Source: Bacteroidota bacterium
GTDB taxonomy: Bacteria; Bacteroidota; Bacteroidia; AKYH767-A; 2013-40CM-41-45
Direction of reading: 5' to 3'
DNA length: 64,000 nucleotides
NCBI GenBank assembly: GCA_016708785.1
Contig: JADJFC010000003.1
Location: forward strand, 496,001-560,000
This document shows positions 18,723-28,055 of the stretch, piece after piece. Numbering within the stretch: position 1 is the stretch's first letter; each line of letters begins with the position of its first letter. The position numbers were made by a program, and so were the translations under genes. The notes under the pieces are model-generated. The model searched no databases, was not told the DNA's origin, and saw nothing but the letters and a program-made list of their open reading frames with translations.

Positions 18723-18753
18723 CAAATGTATGATTAAATCTATATTTTTCAAA
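18723..18753 (-). promoter_or_regulatory. Bacteroidota-type promoter of the T9SS gene
   Basis: Minus strand TTTG (18750-18753), 19 nt, TACATTTG (18723-18730): a full match to the -33/-7 consensus. The start codon is 36 bp downstream. It lies only 20 bp from the gcvP terminator, so the two transcripts are cleanly separated. Confidence 0.85.
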
Positions 18754-18763
18754 GATTAGTATG

Positions 18764-18794
18764 GTTAAAAAAAAAGAGGCCTATATGGCCTCTT
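18764..18794 (-). terminator. gcvP terminator overlapping the coding end
   Basis: Stem AAGAGGCC/GGCCTCTT (18774-18781 with 18787-18794), loop of 5, followed on the minus strand by nine T. The gcvP stop codon TAG (18783-18781) lies across the loop and first stem base, so the upstream arm of the terminator is made of the last gcvP codons (Glu-Glu-Ala). Confidence 0.85.
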
Positions 18795-21642
18795 CTAAAT
18801 ACGATTCGATTGGTGGGCATGCACACACCAGATTCCTGTCGCCATAAGCATTATCTGCTCTGCCAACTGTTGGCCAGAATTTATGCTGACTCACAAAAGG
18901 AAGTGGAAAAGCTGCTTTTTTACGCGAATATTGATGATTCCACTCATCAGAGCAGATCACATGCATTGTATGAGGAGCATTTTTTAACACATTGTCTTTC
19001 TTGTCAGAAATGCCTCTTTCAATCTCTTCAATCTCTTTTCTTATCTGAATCATGGCCTCACAAAATCTGTCAAGTTCACTCTTTGGCTCGCTTTCAGTAG
19101 GCTCGATCATGATCGTTCCGGGTACCGGAAACGACATAGTCGGAGCGTGGAAGCCATAATCCATCAGCCTTTTGGCGATATCCTCAACTTCAATTCCTGC
19201 TGTCATTTTGAATGGACGACAATCAATGATCATTTCATGAGCTACACGATTGGCAGAGCCAACATATAATACCGGATAATGAGCTTCTAATTTTGCCTTT
19301 ATATAGTTGGCATTCAAAATCGCATATTTTGTCGCGTCGGTTACTCCTTGTCCACCAAGCATTTTTATATATGCATACGATATCAATAATATACTTGCAC
19401 TTCCCCATGGTGCAGCGGAAACTGCATGCGTGTTGCCGCCCATCTTTACAAGTGGATGCGATGGCAAAAATGGAATTAAATGTTTGGCAACTCCGATTGG
19501 CCCCATTCCAGGTCCACCACCACCATGTGGTATCGCAAATGTTTTATGTAAGTTCAAGTGACACACATCAGCACCAATTGTAGCCGGATTTGTTAACCCA
19601 ACCTGCGCATTCATATTTGCTCCATCCATATAAACCTGTCCACCATTGTCGTGAACGATCTGTGTAATTTCTTTTATTCCTTCTTCGAAAACTCCATGTG
19701 TAGAAGGGTATGTAACCATCAATGCAGATAAATTGGCTTTGTGCTGCTCTGCCTTCTGGCGAAGATCAAGAAGATCGATGTTGCCATGATCATCTGTCTT
19801 TACGACAATTACTTTCATCCCGGCCATCACAGCACTTGCAGGATTTGTTCCATGTGCCGATTGAGGTATCAATGCAATGTCGCGATGGTTGTCACCACGA
19901 CTTTGATGGTACGCTCTGATCACCATCAATCCTGCATACTCACCTTGAGCTCCCGAATTCGGCTGCAATGACATTGCTGCGAAACCGGTGATCTCACACA
20001 AATAATTTTCAAGAGAAGAAATTACTTCTTTATATCCTTCAGTTTGTGATGTTGGGGCAAACGGATGAATCGAACTCCATTCAGGCCAGCTTACCGGAAT
20101 CATTTCACTTGTAGCATTCAATTTCATCGTGCAACTTCCCAAAGCTATCATTGAATGATTCAATGACAAATCTTTATTCTCCAATGAAGTGATGTAACGT
20201 AACATCTCAGTTTCTGAATGATGGGTATTGAAAACCGGATGTGTCAAAAACGAACTCTTTCTTTTCAGGTCAGTAGGGATATGTGTCGTTGAAGCTGTAA
20301 CTAATTTTTCTGAACTGTTTTTTGCTTTCGCAAGAACAGAAAAAATAGATTGAAGTTCTTCCTCATCTGTTGCTTCACCCAGACTGATAGAGAATTGTTC
20401 TTTATTTATGTAATGGAAATTGATCTTTGATGCCAGGGCATTTGATCTCACTTTCTCCAGATCAGAGCCTGCATTCAAAACGATTGTGTCAAAAAAGTTC
20501 TTGTGTACTAATGTATAACCTAACTTGATTGCACTTTCTGCTAAACGTGATGTATTGGAATGAATTTTTCCTGCAATATTTTTGATCCCATCAGGACCAT
20601 GATATACTGCATACATGCTTGCCATAACTGCGAGTAAAACCTGTGCTGTACAAATATTCGATGTTGCTTTATCACGACGAATATGCTGTTCACGCGTTTG
20701 AAGTGCCATCCTTAATGCACGATTTCCCTGCGCATCAACAGAAACTCCGATAATTCTGCCCGGCATTTCTCTCTTGTAGCTATCTTTTGCAGCAAAAAAT
20801 GCAGCATGAGGTCCGCCAAATCCTAGTGGTACACCAAAACGTTGTGAGTTGCCAAAAACAACATCTGCACCCCATTCACCCGGTGGCGTCAACATTGTCA
20901 AGGCCATCAAATCCGATCCAACAGCAACCTGAATTCCTTTCTCTTTCGCTTTTTTAGTCCATGCACTATAATCTATTATTTTCCCCTCTGTATTCGGATA
21001 CTGCAATATTGCCCCGAAAAATTGATCGTCTAATTTAATAGTATCACTGTTGTCAATAACCAGTTCAATTCCTAATGGAGCAGAACGCGTTTTTAATACA
21101 TCAATTGTTTGTGGAAAACAGTCAGACGATACAAACAACTTAACTGCACCTCCTTGTATTTGTTCTTTAGAACGTCCGGCAAAAAACATATGCATTGCTT
21201 CTGCAGCTGCCGTACCTTCATCAAGTAATGATGCATTGGTTATTTCCAAACCTGTCAGATCCAGAATCATTGTTTGATAATTCAGTAATGCTTCAAGACG
21301 ACCTTGGGAAATTTCCGCCTGATAGGGCGTGTAAGCAGTGTACCATCCCGGATTTTCAAAAACATTTCTTAATACAACGCCGGGAGTAATTGTATTATAA
21401 TATCCCAAACCAATATATGAGTCAAACACTTGGTTTTTAGACGCTACTTGCTTTAGCTCTTTTAAAAAGCGGTGCTCTGCCTGTCCATCAGGTAAATTGA
21501 GCTTGTTTTTAAGTCGAATACTTGCAGGAACTGTTTGTGAAATCAATTCATCAAGACTATTAACTCCGATGTCTTTCAACATCTGATTGGTATCGTCACT
21601 GTTTGGACCAATGTGACGATTAGAAAACTCTGAATTTGACAT
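18781..21642 (-). CDS. gcvP: Glycine dehydrogenase (decarboxylating), P-protein
   Basis: PLP enzyme that decarboxylates glycine and passes the aminomethyl group to lipoylated GcvH. 953 residues, the fused long form with both homologous halves. The N-terminus FSNRHIGPN and YTPYQAEISQGRLEALLNYQT are typical; the cofactor lysine is in LNLHKTFAIPHGGGGPG in the C-terminal half, with GMGPIGV next. The frame is intact, unlike many long genes here. gcvT and gcvH are not adjacent. A -7 element lies 26 bp upstream and an intrinsic terminator overlaps the stop. Confidence 0.97.
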   Translation of the reverse strand: MSNSEFSNRHIGPNSDDTNQMLKDIGVNSLDELISQTVPASIRLKNKLNLPDGQAEHRFLKELKQVASKNQVFDSYIGLGYYNTITPGVVLRNVFENPGWYTAYTPYQAEISQGRLEALLNYQTMILDLTGLEITNASLLDEGTAAAEAMHMFFAGRSKEQIQGGAVKLFVSSDCFPQTIDVLKTRSAPLGIELVIDNSDTIKLDDQFFGAILQYPNTEGKIIDYSAWTKKAKEKGIQVAVGSDLMALTMLTPPGEWGADVVFGNSQRFGVPLGFGGPHAAFFAAKDSYKREMPGRIIGVSVDAQGNRALRMALQTREQHIRRDKATSNICTAQVLLAVMASMYAVYHGPDGIKNIAGKIHSNTSRLAESAIKLGYTLVHKNFFDTIVLNAGSDLEKVRSNALASKINFHYINKEQFSISLGEATDEEELQSIFSVLAKAKNSSEKLVTASTTHIPTDLKRKSSFLTHPVFNTHHSETEMLRYITSLENKDLSLNHSMIALGSCTMKLNATSEMIPVSWPEWSSIHPFAPTSQTEGYKEVISSLENYLCEITGFAAMSLQPNSGAQGEYAGLMVIRAYHQSRGDNHRDIALIPQSAHGTNPASAVMAGMKVIVVKTDDHGNIDLLDLRQKAEQHKANLSALMVTYPSTHGVFEEGIKEITQIVHDNGGQVYMDGANMNAQVGLTNPATIGADVCHLNLHKTFAIPHGGGGPGMGPIGVAKHLIPFLPSHPLVKMGGNTHAVSAAPWGSASILLISYAYIKMLGGQGVTDATKYAILNANYIKAKLEAHYPVLYVGSANRVAHEMIIDCRPFKMTAGIEVEDIAKRLMDYGFHAPTMSFPVPGTIMIEPTESEPKSELDRFCEAMIQIRKEIEEIERGISDKKDNVLKNAPHTMHVICSDEWNHQYSRKKAAFPLPFVSQHKFWPTVGRADNAYGDRNLVCACPPIESYLEEAI

Positions 21643-21668
21643 AGTTTGGGGGAATTATGTTTGAGGCG

Positions 21669-21676
21669 CAAAAGTA
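21669..21676 (-). promoter_or_regulatory. Putative -7 element of gcvP
   Basis: Minus strand TACTTTTG, an exact TAnnTTTG match 26 bp before the gcvP ATG. No TTG is found at the expected -33 spacing, so only half the promoter is supported. No glycine-riboswitch structure could be recognised in the short leader. Confidence 0.5.
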
Positions 21677-21773
21677 CAAGGATTTAATTTAAAAAATACG
21701 ACGAATGTTTGCTGTTGAAAAAAAAAGAGTAATTGAGACTTTTATTGTATTTTTGAATTCCATATTACAACTG

Positions 21774-22612
21774 ATGCTAAGACTCTCATTCGTCCTCATA
21801 CTTTTATTTTCAAGCCTTTGCAATGCACAGGATACGCTTGTTCTTATAACCGGAAAAGTGATACCGGTAAAATCTGTTGATCTCGGCGAATATTCAATCA
21901 CTTACAGAACCCTGGATGGTTTGAAAGTAAAAGATATTGATCCCGCACGCGTGTTTTCAATTAAGTATGCTAATGGTGCCGAAAGAGTAATTTTTAGAAC
22001 CGATTCTTTGGATCCAATCGACTTTACTGAGGATGAAATGCGTCGGTTTATAAAGGGCGAGCAAGATGCACGTGAATTTTATCGTAATAATACTCCCAAA
22101 TACACCGGCTTTCTCGTTGGGGCAGCCTCTTCATATTTGGCAATTTATGGTTTGCCTTTCCTGTAATTTATGCAACGGTAATTGGTGCTTACTCGCCAAA
22201 TCTGAAGAAAAAAATGAGTTTTGAAGTTGGCGGCAACGCACTTGATAAAGCAGGTTTGAAAGCCGGACCTGTGCTGAATAGTTCAATCGGAACAGTTCCT
22301 AATCCTGTCTTCGACAAAGATTCAGAATTAACGATCGCTAACAGGAAATTTATTTTTACTGAAAATACAAATCTGGATTCTGCTGTGTCTATGATCAATG
22401 CTGATTTTAAAAAGCATCGTGTGCATGCCGTTAATCAGAATAATCAGTTAAGATTGTTCAAATCTAGCGATGACAGAAATCTTGATGATGAAATTTATCG
22501 AGAAGGCTTTGAAAAACGTTCGCGTGATTACAAGATAAGAAGTGCACTTATTGGTGGATTTATTGGATATATTATTGGTGGCGTAACACTCATTGTAATC
22601 AATAATAACTAA
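21774..22612 (+). CDS. Exported protein of unknown function (frameshifted as sequenced)
   Basis: I do not recognise the family. From the ATG at 21774 (MLRLSFVLILLFSSLCNAQ, a signal peptide) the protein has a short beta-rich domain (LVLITGKVIPVKSVDLGEYSITYRT...), then an acidic linker, a GxxxS-type hydrophobic segment, and a C-terminal hydrophobic helix (IRSALIGGFIGYIIGGVTLIVI). Two frames are involved: the first stops at 22166 and the second carries the rest (about 22150-22612). Shifting by one base near 22145-22155 joins them through FAFPVIYATVIGAYSPN. Total about 279 residues. It sits 3 bp before the UbiA-like gene. Confidence 0.6.
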
Positions 22613-22615
22613 GTA

Positions 22616-23477
22616 TTGCAGGTGAAAGAAATACTTAACCGATTTCTTCATGAGCTGGTCTTCCGGAATTATTTTATTGCAATGTGTGCTGTTTCGATGG
22701 TGTTTACAACTTATTTGTTGATTGGCATTCCTGTTCACGTTACTCACTTTACAATTTTTCTTGCTTGCGCTACATTTCTTTTATACAATTTTCATATCTA
22801 TTCATTTCATTTAGATTATTCAAATATCGGTGAGTTCTTTGCTTCATTCAATGCATTGAATGTTAAAATTTACGAGCAAATAGTTTTTGTGTTTGTATTG
22901 TTAATTGCTGCTATCAATTTATTTTATCTGAACGAATATGTCCTGCTGTGGTTTATTCCTTGCAATTTTTTCTTTGCTTTATTCCATGCCTCTGGTAGGC
23001 ATCAAAAGAAAATTCAGGATAAGAGAATCCTTGTTTGTGAAAATGCCATTACTTGCTTCAGTTTGGTCGCTCGCTACAGTGATAATTCCATTAGCAGAAC
23101 AAAATATTCAATTGAACTCACCGCTCATTGTTCAACAAGTTATTTGCCGGTTCTTCTTCGTCTTTGCCTTGTGCATTCCCTTTGAAATTCGGGATCTTGA
23201 AGTGGATAAAAAAGAAAATGTGAAAACACTTCCATTGGTTTTTGGAGTAAATAAGACCAGAATCCTAGGCTTAATCTTGATCGTTGCAGAAATTGTGATC
23301 CACCATTATATGCCAATCAGTCCGGCAGGTATTTTTGCGCTGGACTTGTCATCTGTAATTGCATTGGGCTGGATTTTTGTGAAAACCCGGAAAAGAGAAA
23401 GTTATTTCTATAAATTATTTGTTGATGGCACCATGGTGCTGCGCTTTCTTTTTCTTTATATTGCTTACTATATATGA
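22616..23477 (+). CDS. UbiA-family prenyltransferase (frameshifted as sequenced)
   Basis: A polytopic inner-membrane protein of about 287 residues with many hydrophobic helices. The second frame contains YSMPLVGIKRKFRIRE and the conserved aspartate-rich motif FEIRDLEVDKKENVKTLPLVFG, the second DxxxD-like motif of UbiA enzymes, which transfer prenyl chains to quinone or other aromatic acceptors. The first DxxxD motif expected in the N-terminal half (DYSNIG region) is not clear, so the acceptor may differ. Frames change near the six-T run at about 22965-22972. The start is a TTG at 22616 or a GTG at 22622. The next gene starts inside the stop codon (ATGA). Confidence 0.75.
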
Positions 23478-23899
23478 AATCGTACGACAAAGAAACATTC
23501 GAACATCTTGTGCTGCTCGTTAGAAAAGATGATAAATCGGATAGAGAATGGCTATTAAATAATAATTTCCGGGAGTTAGTTGAATTCTTCGATGCTATTG
23601 AAGGAATGGAGAATTCTTTCAAATGGCTCCTCGATAATAATTACAGACAACTTGCTGCAACTGTCGATGGCTATAATGGAAATGACAAAGCAAAACTTTT
23701 TCTTGTTAAGTCCGGAAATCGCGAACTCGCCGCCTTTATAGATGCCTGCGACGGAAGTAAATCTGCAATTGCTTACTTAATGAAACAAGAGCACAGAGGT
23801 TGGCTTCTTGTTGCCAAAGAATTCTTTGATAAAGAAGAGAAGAAGGAAAAGAAAGGACTTTGGGGAATGCTGTTTAATTTAGGAAACCCTTTCCGTTGA
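23474..23899 (+). CDS. Small protein made of four 25-residue repeats
   Basis: No known family recognised. The 141-residue protein consists of four repeats of exactly 25 residues starting at Trp26, Trp51, Phe76 and Tyr101. Each follows an aromatic-L-(L/V/M) start, an N or G, an Arg at repeat position 8, Leu at 10, and in the first three an Asp at 15 and Gly at 19 (for example WLLNNNFRELVEFFDAIEG). This looks like a helical solenoid of two short helices per repeat. There is no signal peptide or membrane segment; the tail is basic (KEEKKEKKGLWGM). The ATG overlaps the stop of the UbiA-like gene, so they are translationally coupled. Confidence 0.7.
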   Translation: MKSYDKETFEHLVLLVRKDDKSDREWLLNNNFRELVEFFDAIEGMENSFKWLLDNNYRQLAATVDGYNGNDKAKLFLVKSGNRELAAFIDACDGSKSAIAYLMKQEHRGWLLVAKEFFDKEEKKEKKGLWGMLFNLGNPFR

Positions 23900-23974
23900 T
23901 GTGCTGAATATTTTCGTAAGAGAATTGCAAATTTTCTTTGCTGCAACATAAAGAATTTCATTTGTATGAGCAGA

Positions 23975-25204
23975 CTAAATAAATCCCACTTCATAGCCTG
24001 ACGGGCCTAAATAGATTCCACTCTCTAAAAGATCCTTGTGCATCTCACGGAAGTATTTCATGCTTTCGCTTTCAATATCTGAAGAGGTTTTTACAAATTC
24101 TTTATCCGTAAATGCAAACCAAAAGATCGATCCAATCCTGAATATTTTGAACAGATAATTATTTTCTTTCGCAAAATCATTTATTGTCTTTGCAAATTTT
24201 TCCGTTTTGTTATTCAAATTACTATAAAAGTCTTTCTGTAAACAGATCTTCAATTGAGCAATACCTGCATTCATTGCTACAGGATTACCGGACAATGTTC
24301 CGGCTTGATATACATTTCCATCAGGAGAAATATGTGACATGATTTCTTTATTAGCACCATAGGCGCCAACAGGCATTCCACCACCAATAATTTTTCCATA
24401 GGTGATAATGTCAGGCTGAATTCCATAATAGCCGGCAGCACCTTCAAATCCAACCCTGAATCCGGAAATCACTTCGTCAAATATTAATAAGATGTTGTTC
24501 TTTTTTGTGATGTCACGCAAAAATTCTAAGTACTCTTTGTCTTGTAAGATCAATCCGTTGTTAGCAGGGATAGGCTCTATGATAATAGCTGCTATATCTT
24601 CGCGGTAATCTGAAATAGCAATCTCCACCGCACGTCTATCGTTCAAAGGTAACACCATTGTGTCTTTCGCGACTGATTCAGTAACTCCTGCTGATGATGA
24701 AATCCCAAATGTGGAAAGTCCACTGCCAGCATTTACTAAAAGTGAATCAACATGACCATGATAACAACCATCAAATTTAATGATAACCGATTTTCCTGTA
24801 AAGCCACGTGCAAGTCTTAATGCAGACATCACAGCCTCTGTACCTGATGAAACGAAACGGATCTTTTCGATGAAACGGTTGTTCTTTAGAATCAATTCGG
24901 CTAGTTCATTCTCTTTTCTTGTTGGAGCACCAAATGTCGTTCCCAATTCAACGGCTTCTATGATCGCTTTTTTTACTTCTTTATTGTTGTGTCCATTGAT
25001 GAGCGGCCCCTATGAACAACAAAAATCAATGAATTGATTTCTATCATCATCCCAGATATGACAACCATCACCTTTTTCTATGAAGAGTGGCGTTCCTCCA
25101 ACAGATCGAAATGCTCTCACCGGCGAATTTACTCCTCCGGGAAAATATTGTTTTGCTGTTTCAAAAAGTGATTCTGATTTCTCGCGTTTCATTTGTCCAT
25201 TCAT
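23975..25204 (-). CDS. hemL: Glutamate-1-semialdehyde aminomutase, interrupted by an in-frame TAG
   Basis: Converts glutamate-1-semialdehyde to 5-aminolevulinate in C5 heme biosynthesis. The N-terminal piece has YFPGGVNSPVRAF and GDGCHIWD, the second has SGTEAVMSALRLARGFTG, FDEVISGFRVG and the PLP lysine in TYGKIIGGGMPVGAYG; the end YLGPSGYEVGFI is normal. The two pieces are in the same frame, split only by TAG at 25012-25010 where homologues have the Trp of SWGPLI-GH. One base (T for C at 25011) explains it: TGG to TAG. So this is a nonsense change or a base error, not an indel. Start at 25204 (MNGQMKREKSE), the TTG at 25216 being less likely. Confidence 0.9.
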
Positions 25205-25213
25205 TTTAGCGTA

Positions 25214-25221
25214 CAAATTTA
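25214..25221 (-). promoter_or_regulatory. Putative -7 element of hemL
   Basis: Minus strand TAAATTTG, an exact TAnnTTTG match ending 9 bp before the preferred hemL ATG at 25204, which would give a leader of only a few bases. No TTG at -33 spacing. Confidence 0.4.
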
Positions 25222-25381
25222 ATCGGAATATGTGGATTAGAGAAATGTATTGTCTTTCAATTTGAAAAGTAGTGGTTTACGCCAACTTGTAACCTGCAAA
25301 CCCGCAAACCTTCAACCAATAACCTCCGATAATTCAATTTTATCGACTAAAAATCTGAAATTTTATAGCATATTTGCACCC

Positions 25382-26671
25382 ATGTTTGAATTTAAAAACA
25401 CAGCCGATTTTGCATCTTTACTCGATGATGCAGACCCACTAAAGTCTTTTGCAGATGAATTCTACTTTCCTATAATGGATGGCAAGAAAGTTATCTACTT
25501 TACAGGAAATTCTCTTGGACTACAACCAAAAATTACTCAGGATTATGTTGTTTCTGAACTCGAAGACTGGGCAACTTTTGGTGTTGAAGGACATTTTCAT
25601 GGCAGAAATCCGTGGTATTCTTACCAGGAAATTCTGACAGATCAACTGGCAACATTACTAGGTGCACTTCCGGTTGAAGTTGTCGCAATGAATTCATTGA
25701 CCACGAACCTTCATCTTTTGATGGTATCATTTTATCGGCCAACTGCTACCCGCAATAAGATCATTTGTGAATACGATGCGTTTCCGTCCGATCTTTATGC
25801 TGTCCAATCGCAGGCTGAATTTCATGGCTTCAATTCCGATGAAACAGTGGTCATGCTGAAAGCAAGAACCGGTGAATTTCTTCTGCGTACTGAAGATATT
25901 ATTTCAGCCATTGAAAAGGAAGGTTCATCACTTGCTACGGTAATGCTTGGAGCTGTTAATTATTATACCGGTCAATATCTTGATCTGAAAAAGATCGCTG
26001 AAGCTGCGCATAAAGTAGGAGCGACAGTTGGTTTCAATCTTGCTCATGCCACCGGAAATGTAATGATGAAGCTGCACGATTGGGACGTGGATTTTGCTTG
26101 CTTCTGTAGTTATAAATATTTGAACGCAGGTCCCGGTGGAGTTTCAGGAATTTTTATTCACGAAAAATTCGCTGATGACAAAACTATTCCTCGCTTCGCG
26201 GGTTGGTGGGGTAATGACCCTGATACACGTTTTACAATTCCAAGAAAATTTGTTCCTGCAAGAGGAGCAAGAAGCTGGCAATTGTCAAATGCTCCGGTTC
26301 TTCCAATGGCTGCATTAAAAGCGTCACTCGATATTTTTGAAGATGCAGGTTTTGATGAATTGAGAGCGAAAAGCGTTAAACTAACCGCTTATCTTCAATT
26401 TGTTCTTGAACAAGTTAATATGGAACACAAAGCTGCAACCGGAAAAGATGCATTGAAAATTATTTCTCCTACTATAGCAGAGGAAAGAGGTTGTCAGATC
26501 TCTATTATCATCAATGAAAACGGAAAAGAAGTTCATCGCAAATTAACCGAAAGCGGTGTCATCGTTGATTGGCGCGAACCGGATGTAATCCGTGCAGCTC
26601 CTGTTCCTCTTTATAATTCTTTCAAAGATGTGTTTGAATTCGGTCAACATCTTTTGAATGCTTTAAATTAA
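25382..26671 (+). CDS. kynU: Kynureninase
   Basis: PLP enzyme that cleaves (3-hydroxy)kynurenine to (3-hydroxy)anthranilate and alanine. About 429 residues from the ATG at 25382 (MFEFKNTADF); an upstream in-frame start would read through word-repeat DNA (aacctgcaaacccgc). Typical segments: YFTGNSLGLQPK, EHFHGR-like GHFHGRNPWYSY, MNSLTTNLHLLM, the PLP lysine in CSYKYLNAGPGG, and FAGWWGNDP. Intact frame. CATATTTG lies 5 bp before the ATG, one base off the -7 consensus. It is followed by kmo after 23 bp. Confidence 0.96.
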   Translation: MFEFKNTADFASLLDDADPLKSFADEFYFPIMDGKKVIYFTGNSLGLQPKITQDYVVSELEDWATFGVEGHFHGRNPWYSYQEILTDQLATLLGALPVEVVAMNSLTTNLHLLMVSFYRPTATRNKIICEYDAFPSDLYAVQSQAEFHGFNSDETVVMLKARTGEFLLRTEDIISAIEKEGSSLATVMLGAVNYYTGQYLDLKKIAEAAHKVGATVGFNLAHATGNVMMKLHDWDVDFACFCSYKYLNAGPGGVSGIFIHEKFADDKTIPRFAGWWGNDPDTRFTIPRKFVPARGARSWQLSNAPVLPMAALKASLDIFEDAGFDELRAKSVKLTAYLQFVLEQVNMEHKAATGKDALKIISPTIAEERGCQISIIINENGKEVHRKLTESGVIVDWREPDVIRAAPVPLYNSFKDVFEFGQHLLNALN

Positions 26672-26694
26672 ATAATGAAATAAAAATCGACAAA

Positions 26695-27966
26695 ATGAGT
26701 ACTGAAAATAAAAATATCACAATTCTTGGAGCCGGTTTGGTTGGCTCTTTACTTTCTATTTATATGTCTCGGCGTGGTTATAACGTTTCAATTTATGAAC
26801 GACGCGTCGATATGCGGAAGGCAACGATCTCAGCAGGAAAATCGATCAATCTTGCATTGTCTGATCGCGGTTGGAAAGGATTGAAAGGTGTTGGTATTGA
26901 AGATTCAATTCGTAAAGTGGCTATTCCTATGGATCGTCGCATTATGCATAATGTAAAAGGTGAATTGACATCGCAACAGTATGGTGAAGACGGACAATCG
27001 ATCTATGCTACTTCAAGAGGAATCCTGAATTGCGTAATGATGGATGAAGCCGAAAAGAGTGGAGTAAAAATTCATTTTAATCATCGTTGTACCGGTCTTG
27101 ATATAGAAAACAATGTTGCAAAATTTGATTACAACGGCGCAGAAGTAGAGGTGAAAAGCCGATTGATCTTTAGTGCTGACGGCGCATTTTCTGCAGGTAG
27201 ATTGCAAATGCAATTAAGCACCGACCGTTTTGAATATTCGCAAACATATTTGAAACATGGCTATAAAGAACTACTCATTCCTGCAGGCGATAAAAGCTCT
27301 TTCCTCATGGAGAAACATGCACTTCATATCTGGCCTCGCGGAGGATATATGTTAATTGCTCTTCCTAATCTGGATGGGAGTTTTACATGCACCTTGTTTT
27401 TTCCATTTGAAGGCGAAGATTCATTTGCGTCGATAAAAACAGAAACCGATTGTGAAGATTTTTTTAATCGCGTTTTTCCTGATGCAATACGTTTAATGCC
27501 TGATGTGGCAAAACAGTTTTTTGGCAACCCGACTGGATCACTCGTCACTGTACGTTGTTTCCCTTGGGTTGTGAAAGATAAATTGTGTTTGATCGGTGAT
27601 GCTGCACACGCAATTGTTCCTTTCTATGGACAAGGAATGAATTGTGGATTTGAAGATTGTACTGTGCTTGATCAATTAATGGAAAAACATGGTGACAATT
27701 GGGAAGTAATTCTCAATGAATTTCAATATTCACGTAAACCAAATTCTGATGCTATAGCTGAGTTAGCTGTTATGAATTTTGTTGAAATGAGAGATCTGGT
27801 TGGAAGCAAAGATTTTTTGCTTCGTAAAAAAATTGAAGCGAGAATTCATGATAAATATCCGGAGAAATGGTTGCCGTTGTACTCACAAGTAACCTTTAGC
27901 GATATTCCTTATTCTGTCGCTCTTGCAAATGGACGCAAGCAGGATGAGATCATGAAAAGGTTATGA
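26695..27966 (+). CDS. kmo: Kynurenine 3-monooxygenase
   Basis: FAD- and NADPH-dependent hydroxylase making 3-hydroxykynurenine. 423 residues; the Rossmann motif GAGLVGSLL near residue 12, the middle RGILNCVMMDEA and the second FAD motif GDAAHAIVPFYGQGMNCGFEDC are all clear. The C-terminal hydrophobic anchor of the mitochondrial enzyme is absent, as in other bacterial forms. Together with kynU it supplies 3-hydroxyanthranilate, which in Bacteroidota usually feeds NAD synthesis; the tryptophan dioxygenase and hydroxyanthranilate dioxygenase are not in the window. The stop overlaps a small ORF (ATGA). Confidence 0.96.
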   Translation: MSTENKNITILGAGLVGSLLSIYMSRRGYNVSIYERRVDMRKATISAGKSINLALSDRGWKGLKGVGIEDSIRKVAIPMDRRIMHNVKGELTSQQYGEDGQSIYATSRGILNCVMMDEAEKSGVKIHFNHRCTGLDIENNVAKFDYNGAEVEVKSRLIFSADGAFSAGRLQMQLSTDRFEYSQTYLKHGYKELLIPAGDKSSFLMEKHALHIWPRGGYMLIALPNLDGSFTCTLFFPFEGEDSFASIKTETDCEDFFNRVFPDAIRLMPDVAKQFFGNPTGSLVTVRCFPWVVKDKLCLIGDAAHAIVPFYGQGMNCGFEDCTVLDQLMEKHGDNWEVILNEFQYSRKPNSDAIAELAVMNFVEMRDLVGSKDFLLRKKIEARIHDKYPEKWLPLYSQVTFSDIPYSVALANGRKQDEIMKRL

Positions 27967-28040
27967 ACCTAAAAGGCATTGAGGAAAAATGGGATAGCCA
28001 CGAGGTTGAGACCATGATCATGGATGCAATTAATTCATAA
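27963..28040 (+). CDS. Possible 25-residue small ORF between kmo and the PAP2 gene
   Basis: ATG at 27963 overlaps the kmo stop (ATGA), the frame reads 25 codons (MNLKGIEEKWDSHEVETMI then MDAINS) and its TAA ends at 28040, just where the AAGGAGG ribosome site of the next gene begins. This fills nearly all of the 89-bp gap and would couple translation of kmo to the PAP2 gene. The peptide is acidic and helix-prone, with no known family. It may be only a coupling leader or chance. Confidence 0.3.
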   Translation: MNLKGIEEKWDSHEVETMIMDAINS

Positions 28041-28045
28041 GGAGG
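28039..28045 (+). promoter_or_regulatory. Strong Shine-Dalgarno AAGGAGG before a GTG start
   Basis: AAGGAGG ten bases before the GTG at 28056. Such a full anti-16S match is rare in this window and decides the GTG start of the PAP2 gene over the later ATG (MNNLNF). Confidence 0.75.
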
Positions 28046-28055
28046 AAATTTTTTT

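Noticed and set aside
18781..21642. Glycine riboswitch before gcvP
   Set aside because: The leader is only about 20 bp after the -7 element, too short for the aptamer.
25010..25012. TAG recoded to tryptophan or pyrrolysine/selenocysteine
   Set aside because: TAG ends gcvP normally, no recoding genes were seen, and one base change explains the codon.
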